A stretch of 64,000 nucleotides of DNA from Pleurotus ostreatus/Saccharomyces cerevisiae fusant (Eukaryota > Opisthokonta). Each line of letters begins with the position of its first letter. The first letter of the stretch is position 1. Made by a program: the position numbers and the translations under genes. The stretch covers positions 1 to 64,000 of the forward strand of contig JAMQCK010000080.1 in the NCBI GenBank assembly GCA_024196135.1, given 5' to 3'. A model generated the notes under the pieces. The model was given only the letters and a program-made list of their open reading frames with translations. It was not told the DNA's origin and did no database searches. Of the stretch, positions 25,478-38,414 are shown piece by piece.

Positions 25478-26413
25478 GACAAACTTCGGGTTTCCTACGT
25501 GTGCGAGCGATGTGCAGGGCTGGATTAGAGACTTGGGGAAGCCTTCATCAGCCGGCTGAGACGGAGAGGAAAGCCGCGCGTGACGCCCGGCGGACGACCA
25601 ACAAAGATCTGTTGTGGACGCCGTTTTGCAAGCCGAGAGGGACTACAGGTGCTGAGGGAGGGTTGCAGGGGTGTTCCTGTGGGTCGCGGATCTGCAAGGC
25701 CGCGGGGGAGACGTGTCAGACGACGAGCACACGGGCGGGCGCGTGCGGCGGACCTGGAGGGGCGACGGGAACGAGGACTGCCTTGCGGGGGCTGCCTGTC
25801 GTGCGTTTGGGACGGGGACGACGTGAGCGACGATGAGGGGGGAGAACAAGATGTGCTGTTCGTCGTGATGGACGGTGACGAGATGGTTTCGATGTTGACT
25901 GACTGCACGGCGGTCGAAATTTACATTGCGTACGCACGTTCGTCGCGTTCTCGGCATTGCAGCCGACGGGCCGCGCCCGGCCGCGTTCCTCCTCGCGTGC
26001 TTCCCATCCGGACTCGCCAGCCCGAACAGTCGCAACCGCGCGTCCACAGCAGCTCAAAGCCAGCCTCCAGCCATGTTTCTTACGCGCGCTCTGCTTCTGC
26101 AGATGTAAAATGAACGGTCATTGCGCGAAGCCCGCCTTACGTCTTCTTATTACCCCCATCACTCGTCACAGGCCGAGATGCAATGTGATTAGAAGAGGTG
26201 TATGGACCAGTAGAAGGTCGCCAAAAACAAAGCAAGCAACCTCTATAGCATTTGGCTAAGAAGGTCTACATGACTCCGGGGCAGCGGGGAGTGGACCGCT
26301 ATGCTATCGCTTGTGCAAGGGGCAATAAAAGGCACAAAAATGCAGCCATAAATTACTCGTTCCATCTTCGGGAAAGTCAGCGACATCCTTTGACCTGAAC
26401 ACCACAAAGCTAC
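25478..26413. other. intergenic region between Nudix and zinc transporter genes
   Basis: GC-rich sequence with competing open frames on both strands (for example 25580-26113 plus, Arg-rich; 25643-26047 minus). Their amino-acid make-up is that of out-of-frame GC-rich DNA. I see no gene. Confidence 0.4.
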
Positions 26414-29400
26414 TCACGCAACAAGGAACATGCAAATCACCCCGAGCGCCATAGCGAGGAACTTCAGCCCAGAGTGAGTATGCACCCCTCCCATTCACAT
26501 CAGAGACGCTCACCTCCCGCACCGCCTGCGCGGCGCTCTTGCTCTCCGCGAGGAGCGTTGGCAACACGGCAACCGCACCAATGTACAGGAAACCCCCAGC
26601 GACGAATGGTATAACCTGGGAAACAGGTCAGCAATTGTCACATCAAGTCCTGGGCGACGCGCAAAGACGGGAATTGGGATGGGCTCGCGGGGTCAGACGC
26701 TCTCGCAACTGAATGTGAGGTCCACTGGAGGAGGGAGGATCTCCGAGGACGAGGCCCTCGCCGCAGTTGCGAATCAGGGCTTAAAGATGGGGAGGGTGCG
26801 GAGATGAAGGTAATGTGCTCGACTCGTGAGCGGAAATGCCGCAGCGTAGGGTGCGAGATCGATACGATGAGCGTCGAGCGCTGACAATGTCCTCAGGACA
26901 TCTTGACGGGTGTATCCGAACTCAGGATGAGCGCAACCGCGATGCAGTGAACGCGACCACGACAAGGTGAAGCCGCGAAAGTATAGTGGGAGAAAACACA
27001 CGAAATAAGAACTCACCATATCACCCGGCGTCACCGTTGTCCCTAATAGGCCAGGAGCGTCTTGCCTGCGATGAAGGCGCACGTCAATTAACATTCCAAC
27101 CGGAGGTTCAAGCGCCGGAGGGGGAGGATATCTTGTGGCGAGCAGAGGCGCCGAGGTGGCGGATGACCCTTGCGCTCATCGGGGCAGGGTACCATCAGTC
27201 CCTTCGCCTCTTCGGAGGTGCTGACTTCCGAGGGCGTCAACCGCTTAGCAGGCTATCCATTTGCTGCGGTCGGCGTCCTGAAAGGGCGCCTCCTCTGCTC
27301 GCTCGCGTAGCTGCCAGCGCTCGCCCGTCCGCTGCCACGGCGCCCGCCGATCCTCTCGAGCAGCTCGCCAACGCCCGCCCGTCCTCTAAATCTCCGGCAA
27401 GACAAGCCATCGCGAATACCACGCACCTGATAGCAGCTGCCAAATCAACAAGCCCACTGCCCGTCTCGCCTGTCGCGGTCGCGCGGTGGATGCCGATGCC
27501 CATGAAGGTTCTGGGAGGGGGGGATCAGCAAGGATGGACGGTTGAGAGCTCATGGATACGTTGGAGAATAGAGGGTACGATAGAGAAGATAGGGTACGAT
27601 GGAGAAGAGAGGGCGCGCAGGGAGAAAAAGCCAGGAGACGAAAGTAAAGATGTCGTAACTCGAAATGGCCGACCAGGGAATCATCAGATAGATGAAGAAG
27701 GAACCCATGCACCCCGACGGGGCGTAGGTCGTAGGTACACGTCAGCCGCAGACGTTCATCTACAGGCGCATACATCCATCGGCTGGCGCATACGTCCATC
27801 TCCTGCGCATAGATGTCCATCTACTCGCGCACAGGGGCCCTCGTCTCCGAAAGACCAGGATCACTGGTGTCAGGAATCGTGTGGGGTTCCGTCCAGATGA
27901 CGATCCTGGTTTGTAGAAGAAGTGGTCGAGACCCAGCCGTGACACGGAGCAGTAGAGCGACAACAGGGGACGCAAAAGTGTGCGAGACAGGCTCTCCAAG
28001 ATCGGAGACCGATGTGGGGAGAGGTGTCGTTCGAGAAGGGATTTGAGCAGGAACTTGATACAAATTGGTGGGCGAGATGGGGAGATGGCCGATGCGATGC
28101 GAGTGGGACGGGATGAGCTGGCTGATACGAGAGGGTTGGCCGAAGCGAGAAGATGAAGCGAAGGTAGTAAAGACACTGCCAAAAGCAGAAAATACATACC
28201 CGACCTAAACGGATCGCGTCAGCACTGCAAATCGCCATACAGTACCCAGTTCGACACTTACGAAGGCGCCCACGGCGGTCAGGAACTGACTCTGCATGGC
28301 CTGACGTTTGGTGAAGCCGCTGCGTACCTGGATGAGAGGAGGGTGTCAGTGGGTGGGTCTTCGTAGTGAGGTCGAGTAGTAGTGAGGTGGAACGGTGAAA
28401 GACAACCAAAACTGTGCGAAACGACATAGGACTGCACCCGAAGGACACAACAGCGGTGGAAGCGAGGAGAAAGAAACGGCGTAACGAAAGTCAGAGTGGG
28501 GTCAGCCAAAAGATAGATCCCCCGCGAAATACAAACGCCCCGTTGCCACTTGTCCAACACACGCCCGGTTTCGTCAGCGATGTTCTTCTGCCACTGCCCA
28601 CTCCCTCCGCGCGGCATCCACCAACTCCGCCCATCGACTTCCCTCGCCGTCCGGCATCCAACCACCCCACCCACGACTGCCCTTCTCTACCCACCCAAAC
28701 GCCTCCCGGCTCCGTCACAAGAAGGTCGCTGCTTGACAGCGCCTTGTGCCGTATGCACTGCTCCCTTGTGGGTGGTTACACGGTCTTGAAGGCCGTGAAG
28801 CCAAGGTGGGACCCGGTCTCGGAGGCCGCGATGACAGGCTCGTGAAGAAGGTAGCGCCATGACGGACTTGTGGGCAAGTAAAAGTATACACTAGTTGGCC
28901 GCGAAGGCGGCTTCGAATCCGCCAAGTCACCGAGAACAATGACTTTCGAATAGCACGAACCCCTCTGCCGGATCTCGAATGCCCCCATGTCACGATGCAA
29001 ACAAACAACTTGATCAAAGCACAAAACGCGACGCCGACACGAAATACAATGCCCCGAGGGAAAAGACCCGGTAGAACGAGGAAAAAATCGAGAAAAGATT
29101 GCAGACGACAGAGAAGCGAAGAAACCCCACTCACCAAAATCGAATAATCCGCAATCTCATGCGGGATCTCGTGCGCGAAGCACGCGAGGGTCGTCGTCGC
29201 GCCGATAAGTGGCGACGCGTAGAAGGAGGCAGCCATGGCGAGGCCGTCGGTGCTGGAGGGAGGGAGGTGTTAGTTGGCCATCTATATGAATGTCAAAGAT
29301 TCACGGAGAACGAAGGTCGGACGAAAGAAGGTAGGAAGGAAAGAGGAGAAAAGATATACAAGAAAGGCCACACACGCACATATTATGCACAAAGTCGCCA

Positions 29401-30977
29401 AACAAGTTCAGGTAGGCGGACAGCTTGGAGGGGCCGGCGGGCTGGGAGTGTTCGTGTGCGTGTTGGTGGGATTCGTCCTTGCTATCGTCGAGCTCGCCCA
29501 TGAGTTGGCCGTTCACGTCCTTGTCCCCGGTCTTCCCCCGCGCGCGAAGCTCCCCCGAAGACGGGCTAGCAACACCCGACGCGGCTGCAGCTGGTTGCGC
29601 ATCCTTCGCAGGAGAGTGTGAGTGTAAGGTCGTACAAGGGTGTGAGTATGAGGTCGCACAGGGGTGCGAGTAGACGGTCGCAGAAGGGTGTGAGCAAAAA
29701 GTCGTATATGGGTAGATGAAAGGACGTGTACGGAAGGGAGAAAGACCCAGTATGGCGGGGCGAAAGACCCAGTATGGTGGGGGGAGAAGCCGGATGCAGA
29801 TGGGGGGAGAGATAGGGGAACAGGCATGCAGGAGACCAAGTGCAGACAAGCAGGAGACCGAGGGCAGAGGTACTGACTCACCGAGTGCGTATGCGCATGC
29901 CCATGCGAGTGACCGTGCGCGTCCCCTTCCTCGCCACTCAGGACCCTCAGTGTCTTCTCCATGAAGAAGAACGACGCGAAGCCGATGAAGATGGCCAGAC
30001 TAGGTGAGTGGGATTTCGAGCAAGGCGGAGTAGAGGATTAAGCAGGTCGGAGTGCAGAGCATAGGTCATGCACGATTAATAGGGCGGTGTGATTGATTCA
30101 AGGAGGTCAGAAGGTCGTGAAGAAGATGGACGGTCAGTGTATGGTCCCCCAAATTCACAGCAAGTTGCACACACCCGACGAGAATGTTGCGCTTCGGCTC
30201 AACCATGACCAGGTGCACGTCGTCGTCCTGGTGCTCTCCCATGAAGGAGCTGTGTCCTGTCAGTGATACGGCGTGGGATGGTAAAAAATGTGGCACGGAT
30301 GGTAGAAAGATGTGGCACGGATGGCAAGGGATGCACATTCGAATGGTAGGAGGGATGCAAGGATGTGGCGCGCATGGTAAGAGATGCATGCTCGAATACT
30401 CACTGCGGCACGAGATGCAGAAACACGTCGGAGAGGAGGCCTCCCGTCTGCACAGGAAGTAGCATGAATGATTGAGCGTTGTGACGGACGAAGCGCGTAC
30501 CGCGAACGCAGTCATGGTGTTCAACGTGTCGCCGTGGATCTCGGCGGGGATGAAGGCGAGGATGAAGTTTGGGACGCTGAGGGGGGGAGGAAGGGGTCAG
30601 TCCAATCACCATTAGGAATATTTGCAAGCACGCACGAGCTGATGTAGAATGTGCCCAGGATCGAGTTAAGCGCCGGTCCGAAGGGGAACAACACCGAGAA
30701 GACCTGGCGCATGATGGGCGACTCCTCTGCGTTCAGCGCCGCCTGCAGCTGCGATAGTTTCTGCACGGGCGCAGTCTGCATGATCTCGGATTCCTATCGT
30801 ACAATCACGCATAGTCAGCCTTCGTGCACTCATATGCGACGCGCCACGACTCACCAGAACGCGCACATCCTCCAGCGTTTCTATTTTGTCTATGTACGCG
30901 ATCGTGCTGTTGGCCGCCGCCGCTGCAACGAGGGCTGCGATTATCAAACAAAGCAAGGAGAGTCGTCGAAGAGCCAT
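26414..30977 (-). CDS. ZIP zinc transporter of the Yke4/ZIP7 (KE4) group
   Basis: Probably moves zinc from ER/Golgi lumen to cytosol. Fourteen exons: 30855-30977, 30636-30793, 30501-30576, 30404-30447, 30175-30249, 29882-29999, 29380-29603, 29135-29252, 28262-28327, 28200-28204, 27427-27510, 27017-27065, 26514-26615, 26414-26461; 429 residues. A signal peptide (about 1-22) is followed by ZIP membrane helices. Diagnostic sequences are HLVPHSFMGEH in helix 2, a His-rich loop (HGHSHGHAHTH), HNITDGLAMA in helix 4 and HEIPHEIADYSIL in helix 5, the LIV-1 subfamily metal site. A 5-nt exon (28200-28204) gives Val plus part of Gly. Introns of 401, 361, 689, 807 and 278 nt are far longer than others here. 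Confidence 0.9.
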
Positions 30978-32020
30978 GACGGGGGAGGAAGAGCTGGAAC
31001 GCCAGCTCAAACGAGCAGACCGTCGACGACCGCGGCAGTTCTAACTCGGCGGTCGATGCCGAAGTGCTAATCTTATCTTATCGGCCGAGGGGACCGGCAG
31101 GGTGCTCTGGGAGCGCGCTTGACGCCAAAAAGACCGAGAAAATGCGCAGGAAATGGCAGGAATTTCTCTTTCATTGCTAGAAGGGCATCGGAAGATGAGG
31201 TGTGGGTCCAACCTGCAGATGCGAGGCGTCGGACTGGCGAAGCGTGCTTCGCGCGGCCGGCAGCAACGGGCCGAACGGCACCCATAAGCGCCCACCGCAA
31301 CGTCCCTCCTACTTTATGGCCTCTTTTCATTCAACTCTAGCCTTATTTGCCCAAAGACTCTTGTAACGAGCTAGTGACAGGAACTACTACCCATTCTTTC
31401 TGTCCATAGTCATGGTCTTCTCGTGCAGGCCTTGGCCCATTGTCGGGCTGGCTTCGGGCAGACGGGGACGAACTAGCGGACACTGTATCACCCGCGAGCT
31501 CATTTCGCCGACATAGCGATCTCAGATAGACGGTGCCTCCTCATTAACCTTCCAAATGGATACTCGGCGCAACGAAACCACAGATTGCCTTCGTGCCACG
31601 ACCACGATCGTCCCCAACGCCGGGGTTGATCATCGGCTGCGTATGTCGACTTGGCGCCATATAGCGACCTACACGACAGCCGCCGTAAGTGAGGTCAGGA
31701 GCTTGCTCAACACCAGCGATGTCTACCACTGTATTCTCTGTATGCCTCTCATTAAACCGGTGTTTACGCGTTTACGAGTTCCCCCTGGAGTCCTGGGGAG
31801 CGGGGTATGCATGCGCCTCGTTTACCACGCATGCCGCGGAGCGTCGCGCAACGTTAGCTGTGGCGTTCAGTGCAGAGGCCTGACGACGACATGAGGCTGG
31901 CGCCCGACGGGGACTTGGACGGAACGAAGTCGAACACCCGGCCCGCGGAGGCCGCCCGATCTGGACGCACGTGGCCTTTCCCGCGTCATCGCCCGCTTGT
32001 TCTCGACGATCACGCACACA
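30978..32020. other. divergent promoter region between zinc transporter and PAM17
   Basis: The two flanking genes point away from each other, so this 1-kb stretch holds both promoters. Open frames inside (such as 31556-31894) have no recognisable features. Confidence 0.45.
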
Positions 32021-33250
32021 ATGCATGCGTGCCGGCTTCGCCCCCAGCTCGGGCTCCTCGCCCACCAACGCGCTTTCGCAGCGTCTACCTCCTCTTCTGC
32101 ACCCCGCGCACTCATATGGATAGCCCAGCGCGCCAAGTCGACGAAGGCGGCGCCGACACCGGGCGCGCAAGCACAGACACCTCACGCGCATATACCGAAG
32201 AACTCACATGTTCTGAGGGACAGCGAGGTTCTGGGCTGGGCGGAGTACTTCAAGATACGGAGGAGTAGGCGGTTATGGCAGAATGTGAGTGGGAGGGAAT
32301 GACGATGGAACGCGTTCAGTTGATAGCACGCGTCTGACCGATTCCTACATCCTTGAAGTGAAGTTTGGATGCTGATACCTCTACATAGATCATGACAGTA
32401 CCGACAAGCATCGCCGGTCTCGTGGGAGGGGCCTTGTACTTTGGCTCACTGGACACTGACCCACTGAAGCCGATCATGGTGCGCTCGACGTCCTTCGATC
32501 TCCTCCGCCTCTACTCTTCGTGAATGACTTTGGCTGGGAAACCTTCAATCAGTCCTCTATTTTCTATCCTCCTTCAAAGCATCCATGCCCCCTCTGTCTG
32601 CGATGGAATATCTTCCGTTCAACATCCCCGCCCCCACACCTTGCCCCACATGTCATACTGATTGTTCTCGCCAGGGCCTCGACCCCTTCATGTTCTATGG
32701 CATCTGTACCGCGGGCTGCATGGGTATCGGTTTCCTCTTCGGACCGACCGTAGGCACCGCGCTCTGGCGTTTGACGCACAAGTCGAAGGTGCGTAGGCCC
32801 ACTTTCAACATACTCCCTTGCACTGTCGATCTTCTACGTCTCACTGCTGGAGACATGCCTTGCCTCTCTTTCCTCGCTTCAGAGACGCGGAGCAGATACG
32901 ACCTAACCTCACCCGCAGCTCCCCCTCATCGACGCCCGCGACCGCGAGTTCTTCGAGCACATCGCGCGCAACCGTGTCCCCGCAGAGCTGCAGAGCCCGA
33001 CGAAGCCGGTCCCGGACTACTATGGTGTGTTCGCGTATTCTTGCGCTCACAGCATGCTGCCGCCGCTTGCGGTGCGTTATCATCTGGACTGACCACGAAT
33101 CATTGCAGGCGAGAAGATTGGTTCCGTGCACCAGTACCGGCAGGTGAGTGACCATCTTCTTAGCGGCGCTCTACTGAGAGCTGATGCCCTCCCTAGTGGC
33201 TGAAAGACCAGGCGAAGTACAAGAAGCGGGCGCTTCTGCCCGAGAATTAG
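32021..33250 (+). CDS. PAM17: mitochondrial import motor subunit Pam17
   Basis: Inner-membrane component of the presequence translocase-associated motor, assisting Hsp70-driven import into the matrix. Six exons (32021-32284, 32389-32478, 32675-32788, 32919-33024, 33110-33144, 33197-33250) encode 220 residues. The N-terminus is Arg/Ser/Ala-rich without acidic residues, as in a matrix-targeting presequence. The conserved body begins LGWAEYFKIRRSRR. Two transmembrane segments follow, one at IAGLVGGALYFG and one at YGICTAGCMGIGFLFGPTVG. The C-terminal part has PVPDYYGEKIGSVHQYRQWL. The ATG at 32021 is the first in the frame and gives a plausible presequence. Confidence 0.93.
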
Positions 33251-35498
33251 TTTACTTCGCTGCGAAGGGGTACGAGCTACTACCAGTGCTGAACGTCGTG
33301 CTTCGATCGCGAGCTGTGTTGTGACTAAAAGACTGCCACATTGAAAGACAATCACTGCTCCATCGCGGCTACTTATTGCGTCAATGGCATTCGAAGGAAT
33401 AATCGAAATCATCGAAGGTCTGCTCGCTTTTGAGGCGCTGAATCGCGTGGAGCGCTGAATTGGCCATCAAATGGGGTGTTACATTCAACCGTGACGTAGC
33501 GCCGTCACGTAACGACCCTCAACGTCACAGGAATATCCCTTGGAGACATTCTCTATGTGGCAGGCTGGGACCGAGGTCTCGCGGTGCTTGCATCAAGCTA
33601 TCAGCGAGCGATGAGTACAGAAGAGTCACCGCGCTCGCAATGACAGGTGAGGGCACCAAACAACGTGTTTCCAGCGTGCGCTGGAGCAATATCACCACCG
33701 TCTGGAGCCTCGAGTCAAGTCCCGCAGTGCGCCGTCGACGATTGTACTGCTCGTCCACCTGTCAAGGGTACTCTGTTTCTGAGTGCTTCTGCCGGAGCCC
33801 GGTAGTAGCTCGCCTACAGCCTTCACATACAGACATCAACGAAGTCCTTCCCGGCAACGCAAACAGTGTCTGTCCCCCTTAGCTGCGAAGGCTGCTACTG
33901 GATATTCTTCTCTGTACAGGCCGCACAGGGAACGTTGGAATACAAGTGCCCCCTACGTCACTGAATCACTCGCCAGGCGCCGTCACTGAGTCACCCGCCG
34001 TCACCACCCTCGCCCACCAGGCCCTCTGTCGGGGTCGTGCTACGCGGACGCGACCGGGCATGTGGCTGCAATATCTGGAGCGCGCTTGCGCAGATGGCGC
34101 TGAATCTCTCGCATCTCCCTCTCCACGCCGCGTGTTTCTCGGCCTCACGAGCGACGCTCTTTGGCCGTACATCGCATTTCGGGCTCGGTGCAGGCGGTCT
34201 GGACCTTCAAGAGCCCCTTCTCCCGATGGTCAAAGGACCGCGCTCCTCTCGGGAACCTAATCGCCTACTGTGGCTAGCGGCAGTCTCGGCCACAGATCCA
34301 CCATGCCGAACAGGTATAGATACGACCGTGGGGACGGCTTTGTGTACCACCCCACAACGATCTGGGATCTAATGATCCACTCGAATCATCCGACAACTTG
34401 GCAGCAATGAGGCGTTGTCCCCTCCCTTTCATTTCCGAGAGCGCACCAATCGCATGCAGAGCTGATCCTTCCGAGTTCTCCACGCTGCCTGAATAGGACA
34501 CGCGTTTGTTGGTGAGTCCTCTACATCTCTGGACCGCGCTCAAGGTTCCCACTACTGACAACTGCAGCCGACCTCAGGTCGTAGCCATAGAATGCGCCTC
34601 TCCGTCCTCTGCGGGCAGGGACGATTCGCCGGCGCCCACATAGACTCTGGCCGGGGTAAAGTTTGCCTTCGGGCACGTCCAAGGCCAACAAGCTCTCCCA
34701 AAATTAATTCATTATGCGAGTTGCCCTTCTCTTCGTATGCCATACTGAGCGTCAAGGACATCGACTACAAATGAGAACGCAAGTCGGTGGCCATCGCAAC
34801 TTCGGTCGCTACCGTGGTACGCCTTCGCCTTGGACGAGCTACCTTACATTCCAGATCAATCCCGCCACAGCAGACAGCCTCCAAACTCCGCTTTTGGCTT
34901 CATTATCGTCGGCATCCACTGAGAGGCCGTTCGACGAGGGCTCTTCGCGTGATCGGCACCCTACTCCGTCCGGCAAGCACCCCCTCCGCGCTGACTCTCC
35001 TCCTGCCCAATACTCACGACATACCCAGCCGACGTCAGACGCCGCACCTCGCCTTGCACTGTGCTCGTATGTCAAAACGCGGACCATACCCCCTGCTGGG
35101 CCCTCAATTGATCTGGCTGCGCACACCCAGATCTAGCAAGTAACCACCTTTCCGTCTTGGAATGAATAGAGCGATCGATGCGCAATACACCAATACAAGA
35201 ATGCGGTGCGAGTGCGGCGTGCGCGACGGTGACGCTCTCACGGCTTGTCAGACAGGCGAAGGCAGGACCGCTCCGTGAGGTTTCCGTAATGGCGGCGCGC
35301 AGAGGTAAACGGGGTATAGTATCCAGCTGGATCTTCGGTCGTTGGCGATTTGATGCCGTGTGGCTCATGACGGGTGGGCGGGCGAGCTATTCTGTATCAA
35401 AGGACCCCGACGGCGTTCATTTAAAAGCAGCACTGCTGAGGGCGTTCCACCCTGTTTCCCCTGTCCTCTTTGCGTCGCTCTCCCTTCCATTATACTCG
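33251..35498. other. 2.2-kb intergenic stretch, no gene seen
   Basis: Open frames of 60-140 codons occur on all frames but none shows domain features, membrane pattern or consistent introns. The part before 35499 is the promoter region of the TEA-domain gene; long upstream regions are common for fungal developmental regulators. Confidence 0.4.
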
Positions 35499-37034
35499 AT
35501 GCAGCAAGACGATAGCACGCAGGCGCGAGGTGCCTCCAACTTCGACATCACCAAGCTCAGCGTCACTGGCCGGAAGGCCTGGAAGACGATGAAGGGCAAG
35601 GGCGAAGCGGTATGGCCTCCACACCTGTAAGTATCAGCCCCTGACTTGCCGCATCTGTACTCACTCTCCGTCAGTGAGGAGGCTCTGCTCATGGGTAAGT
35701 TCATCTTCTTTTCACCTCGCGCGGTCATTGATAATAACCGCCCAGGTCTTGCTGCATACGAGCCAGACACTAAGTCCACCAAGGCATTGAACCGTTTTCC
35801 GCGACGCAATCGGTTTATTTCCGAGTACATCAACCAACGAACCGGCGAATGGCGAACGGCGAAGCAGGTCAGCAGTCGCCTCCAGCAGCTGAAGGAAAGC
35901 TGCAAGGATGATAAGAGTACGTTCGTCGCTCCTGGGACGCGTCCCTTCTGACCGTCGTGAATCTAGTACTGGAGAAGCTTAAGCTTGACGCGTATAATCA
36001 GAGCCACTCCGCCCATGGTTCCGAACGGTCGTCTCCTCTCGCGAGAACTCCCCCGCCCCCTTGTATATCCATATCGGATAGCCAACGCATCCACCGCGCA
36101 GCCTCGGCGATGCAAGACGTTGTATTTCCCCACACATTCTGTCTTGACCCCCTGGCGAGCGACACCGAGATGCACATCGATCTCAACAACAGGGCCATGT
36201 ACGACGCGCCCACTTTCCTTTCGCCAAACATGTGCGAGCCGCCGCTCCTCTGCTTTTCATCCAGCGGCGCCCTGTTCTCGGAGACGATATGCACCATCTT
36301 CGAGGGCAACGCGATCGTCCCGCTCCTCAGCGCCGCCTGCCCGCTTTCCTTTTACGGGTTCTCGCAGAAGCGCGATCAGCTCCTTTGGCACTACACTGCG
36401 GCCTTTCCCTCTTCGATATGGCATGTTCTTTGCGAGCGTCGTCGTGAGTATTTCCTCTTCCTAGTCGCGACAGATTACTGACGGCCTGACAGATCCCAGC
36501 CACTTCCGCGTGCTGCAGAACGTCATCATGGACCGTGGGCAGACACACGACGGCGCGACGTCGCGTGAACATCCCGCGGCCGCGCATGGAAGTCCCATGG
36601 TGTCGGTCCTTCATCGTTTCTACTACTCGCCGCCGCCTGCGCCCACGGGGCCCATGGCGATGTTGCCGCCTCATTGTGAGCAGCGCCTGGCGCCCATCGA
36701 TTGGGAGGTATGTATTCTCTGTTAAACTCCACATCGTAACCTTACCTCTTCGTAGTGCGTCCTCCCATCGCCTCCACCGACTCAAGCGCCGCCGTTCGAA
36801 TCGATGCAGGGGACGTGTTTCTATCCTCCGCAAGCAGGCGGATCCCAGTACAACTGCTCATCCTTTGAGGGGCCCTCGGCCTATACGCGGTACGGGTCGT
36901 CGATGCACGCGCCCTCGCCAGCGTCGACATACGCCTCCTCATCCCATTCCACATATGCGCCGGCCCCTTCCTACACGACGTACACTGCTAGCCAGTACGA
37001 CGCAGGATGTTATGGTGACGCTTTCGTGATTTAA
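35499..37034 (+). CDS. TEA/ATTS-domain transcription factor (Tec1/AbaA family)
   Basis: Sequence-specific regulator of the family controlling filamentation (Tec1) or conidiation (AbaA) in ascomycetes; its role here is unknown. Six exons (35499-35626, 35675-35694, 35746-35916, 35967-36443, 36493-36707, 36756-37034) encode 429 residues. The TEA domain covers about residues 27-105: GRKAWKTMKGKGEAVWPPHL, then YEPDTKSTKALNRFPRRNRF, then the recognition helix TAKQVSSRLQQLKESC. After a Ser/Pro linker, a middle region with many aromatic and hydrophobic residues may bind partners. The C-terminus is rich in Ser, Tyr, Pro and Ala, as in activation regions. A 20-nt exon lies inside the TEA domain and is required for its continuity. 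Confidence 0.93.
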
Positions 37035-38414
37035 AATCTTTTCTTTACTTTCCCCAAGCTTGTTTCTTTGCACGTCGGTGTTCTTGGATACTGCACTGGC
37101 TGTTTTATATACTGAACTCGCACGAACAACAGACTCGCCTATCATATATATCTCGGGACTCGCGCTGAACTTATCGTATCGTGTATTACTGACTATTTCA
37201 CCTAATGGGATTTACGCTTGCCGCTCCGCCGTCCAGCCCCCTACTCGCCAAAGGATAAAAGGATAGTCGCAAGAGGCTAAATAGAAACATGTCATTCAAA
37301 GCCCCGAGAAGCCCGAGCCCCTCGATGGGCTAATTGGCGGGGACGCTCACGCTGAATGGCGCAGAGACCCACGGGCCTGGAAACAGGCGCTTATTCTCGC
37401 GCCCAGGGCGGACGCCCGACATCTAACTTGCGCCCTGACATCTGTAACTGGCAGTCCGCGCGTAATAGCGCAGCCCGAGGTATGCCGCATGTCCTGAGGG
37501 ATGCCGTGTATGTTTTGAGGATCGCCCGGCGCGAGGTCCGCTGGCGCAGGCTATCGCGGTCGTGTGCTGGACATCGCGTTGCGGTTTATGGAAAGGTCAG
37601 TGCCCACGCGTAGCCTTGAGGCCCTAATTAGCTAGCCTCGTGGCCTCCAGTGCTTCTCCCGCGAACGTTTACTGAATGGCCGCATCAGTAGACCATACCT
37701 TTTCGAGTTAGAAAGGCCGTGAGCGGCGCTGAGGGATTGAGCAGCGCGAAGAAATTGTCCGGCCCTTCATAATATAACAAGCGACCTCCGTGAGTAATAT
37801 ACATGTCAGAGCTGTCGCCGGTTAGACTACGAACCTTCCTCCGAAATTACAGGGAGTGTGCTGCCATTCGCCGTTGGCAGAAATTCCCACATCTCCGTGA
37901 TGTTGCTGCGTCTCCACCCCAGTCCTCTCTTCTAGCTGGCGGGCATATCCGACGATAACTTTCATAGGCTGTACCCTCCGTCGATCGCAAGGCTATCGCG
38001 GGTGATCAGTGGACGATGTCGCTCGCCTCGGTAATTAACGCGCGCTCACACGGACGTTGGCGACGAGCGGCGGGGTGCCCTATTATGGTTCGGCTAGTAG
38101 ACAAAGTTCGCGCTAGAAAGCAGTCTGCATCGACCGACACGTCGAGCGCCGCAACACACGGAGTCCGAGTCCATAAAACGGAAGCATCAGAGCAAATGCT
38201 CCCGCCCGGCAACAGCCATATCCGCATCAGGAAGTTCTGGTACGCCGGCAATCTGCAGGCGACAGGAGGCAACAAGTCGAAGATTTTCTGTGACAGCCGC
38301 GCTGCTGTACAGACTTGAATGGGACCGACCCTACGGTCAACACTTTCGTCTCGGGATAGCTGGCCAGATCGTCGACGCTCCTAGCCATATATGTACAGTG
38401 ATACAAACAAATCC
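37035..38414. other. convergent intergenic region, no gene seen
   Basis: This lies between the 3' ends of the TEA-factor and RFC genes. Short open frames (up to 100 codons, for example 38016-38318) have no recognisable content. Confidence 0.4.

Noticed and set aside
33251..35498. Several 60-140 codon open frames in the 2.2-kb gap before the TEA-factor gene
   Set aside because: They occur in all frames, lack motifs, and cannot be joined by convincing introns.
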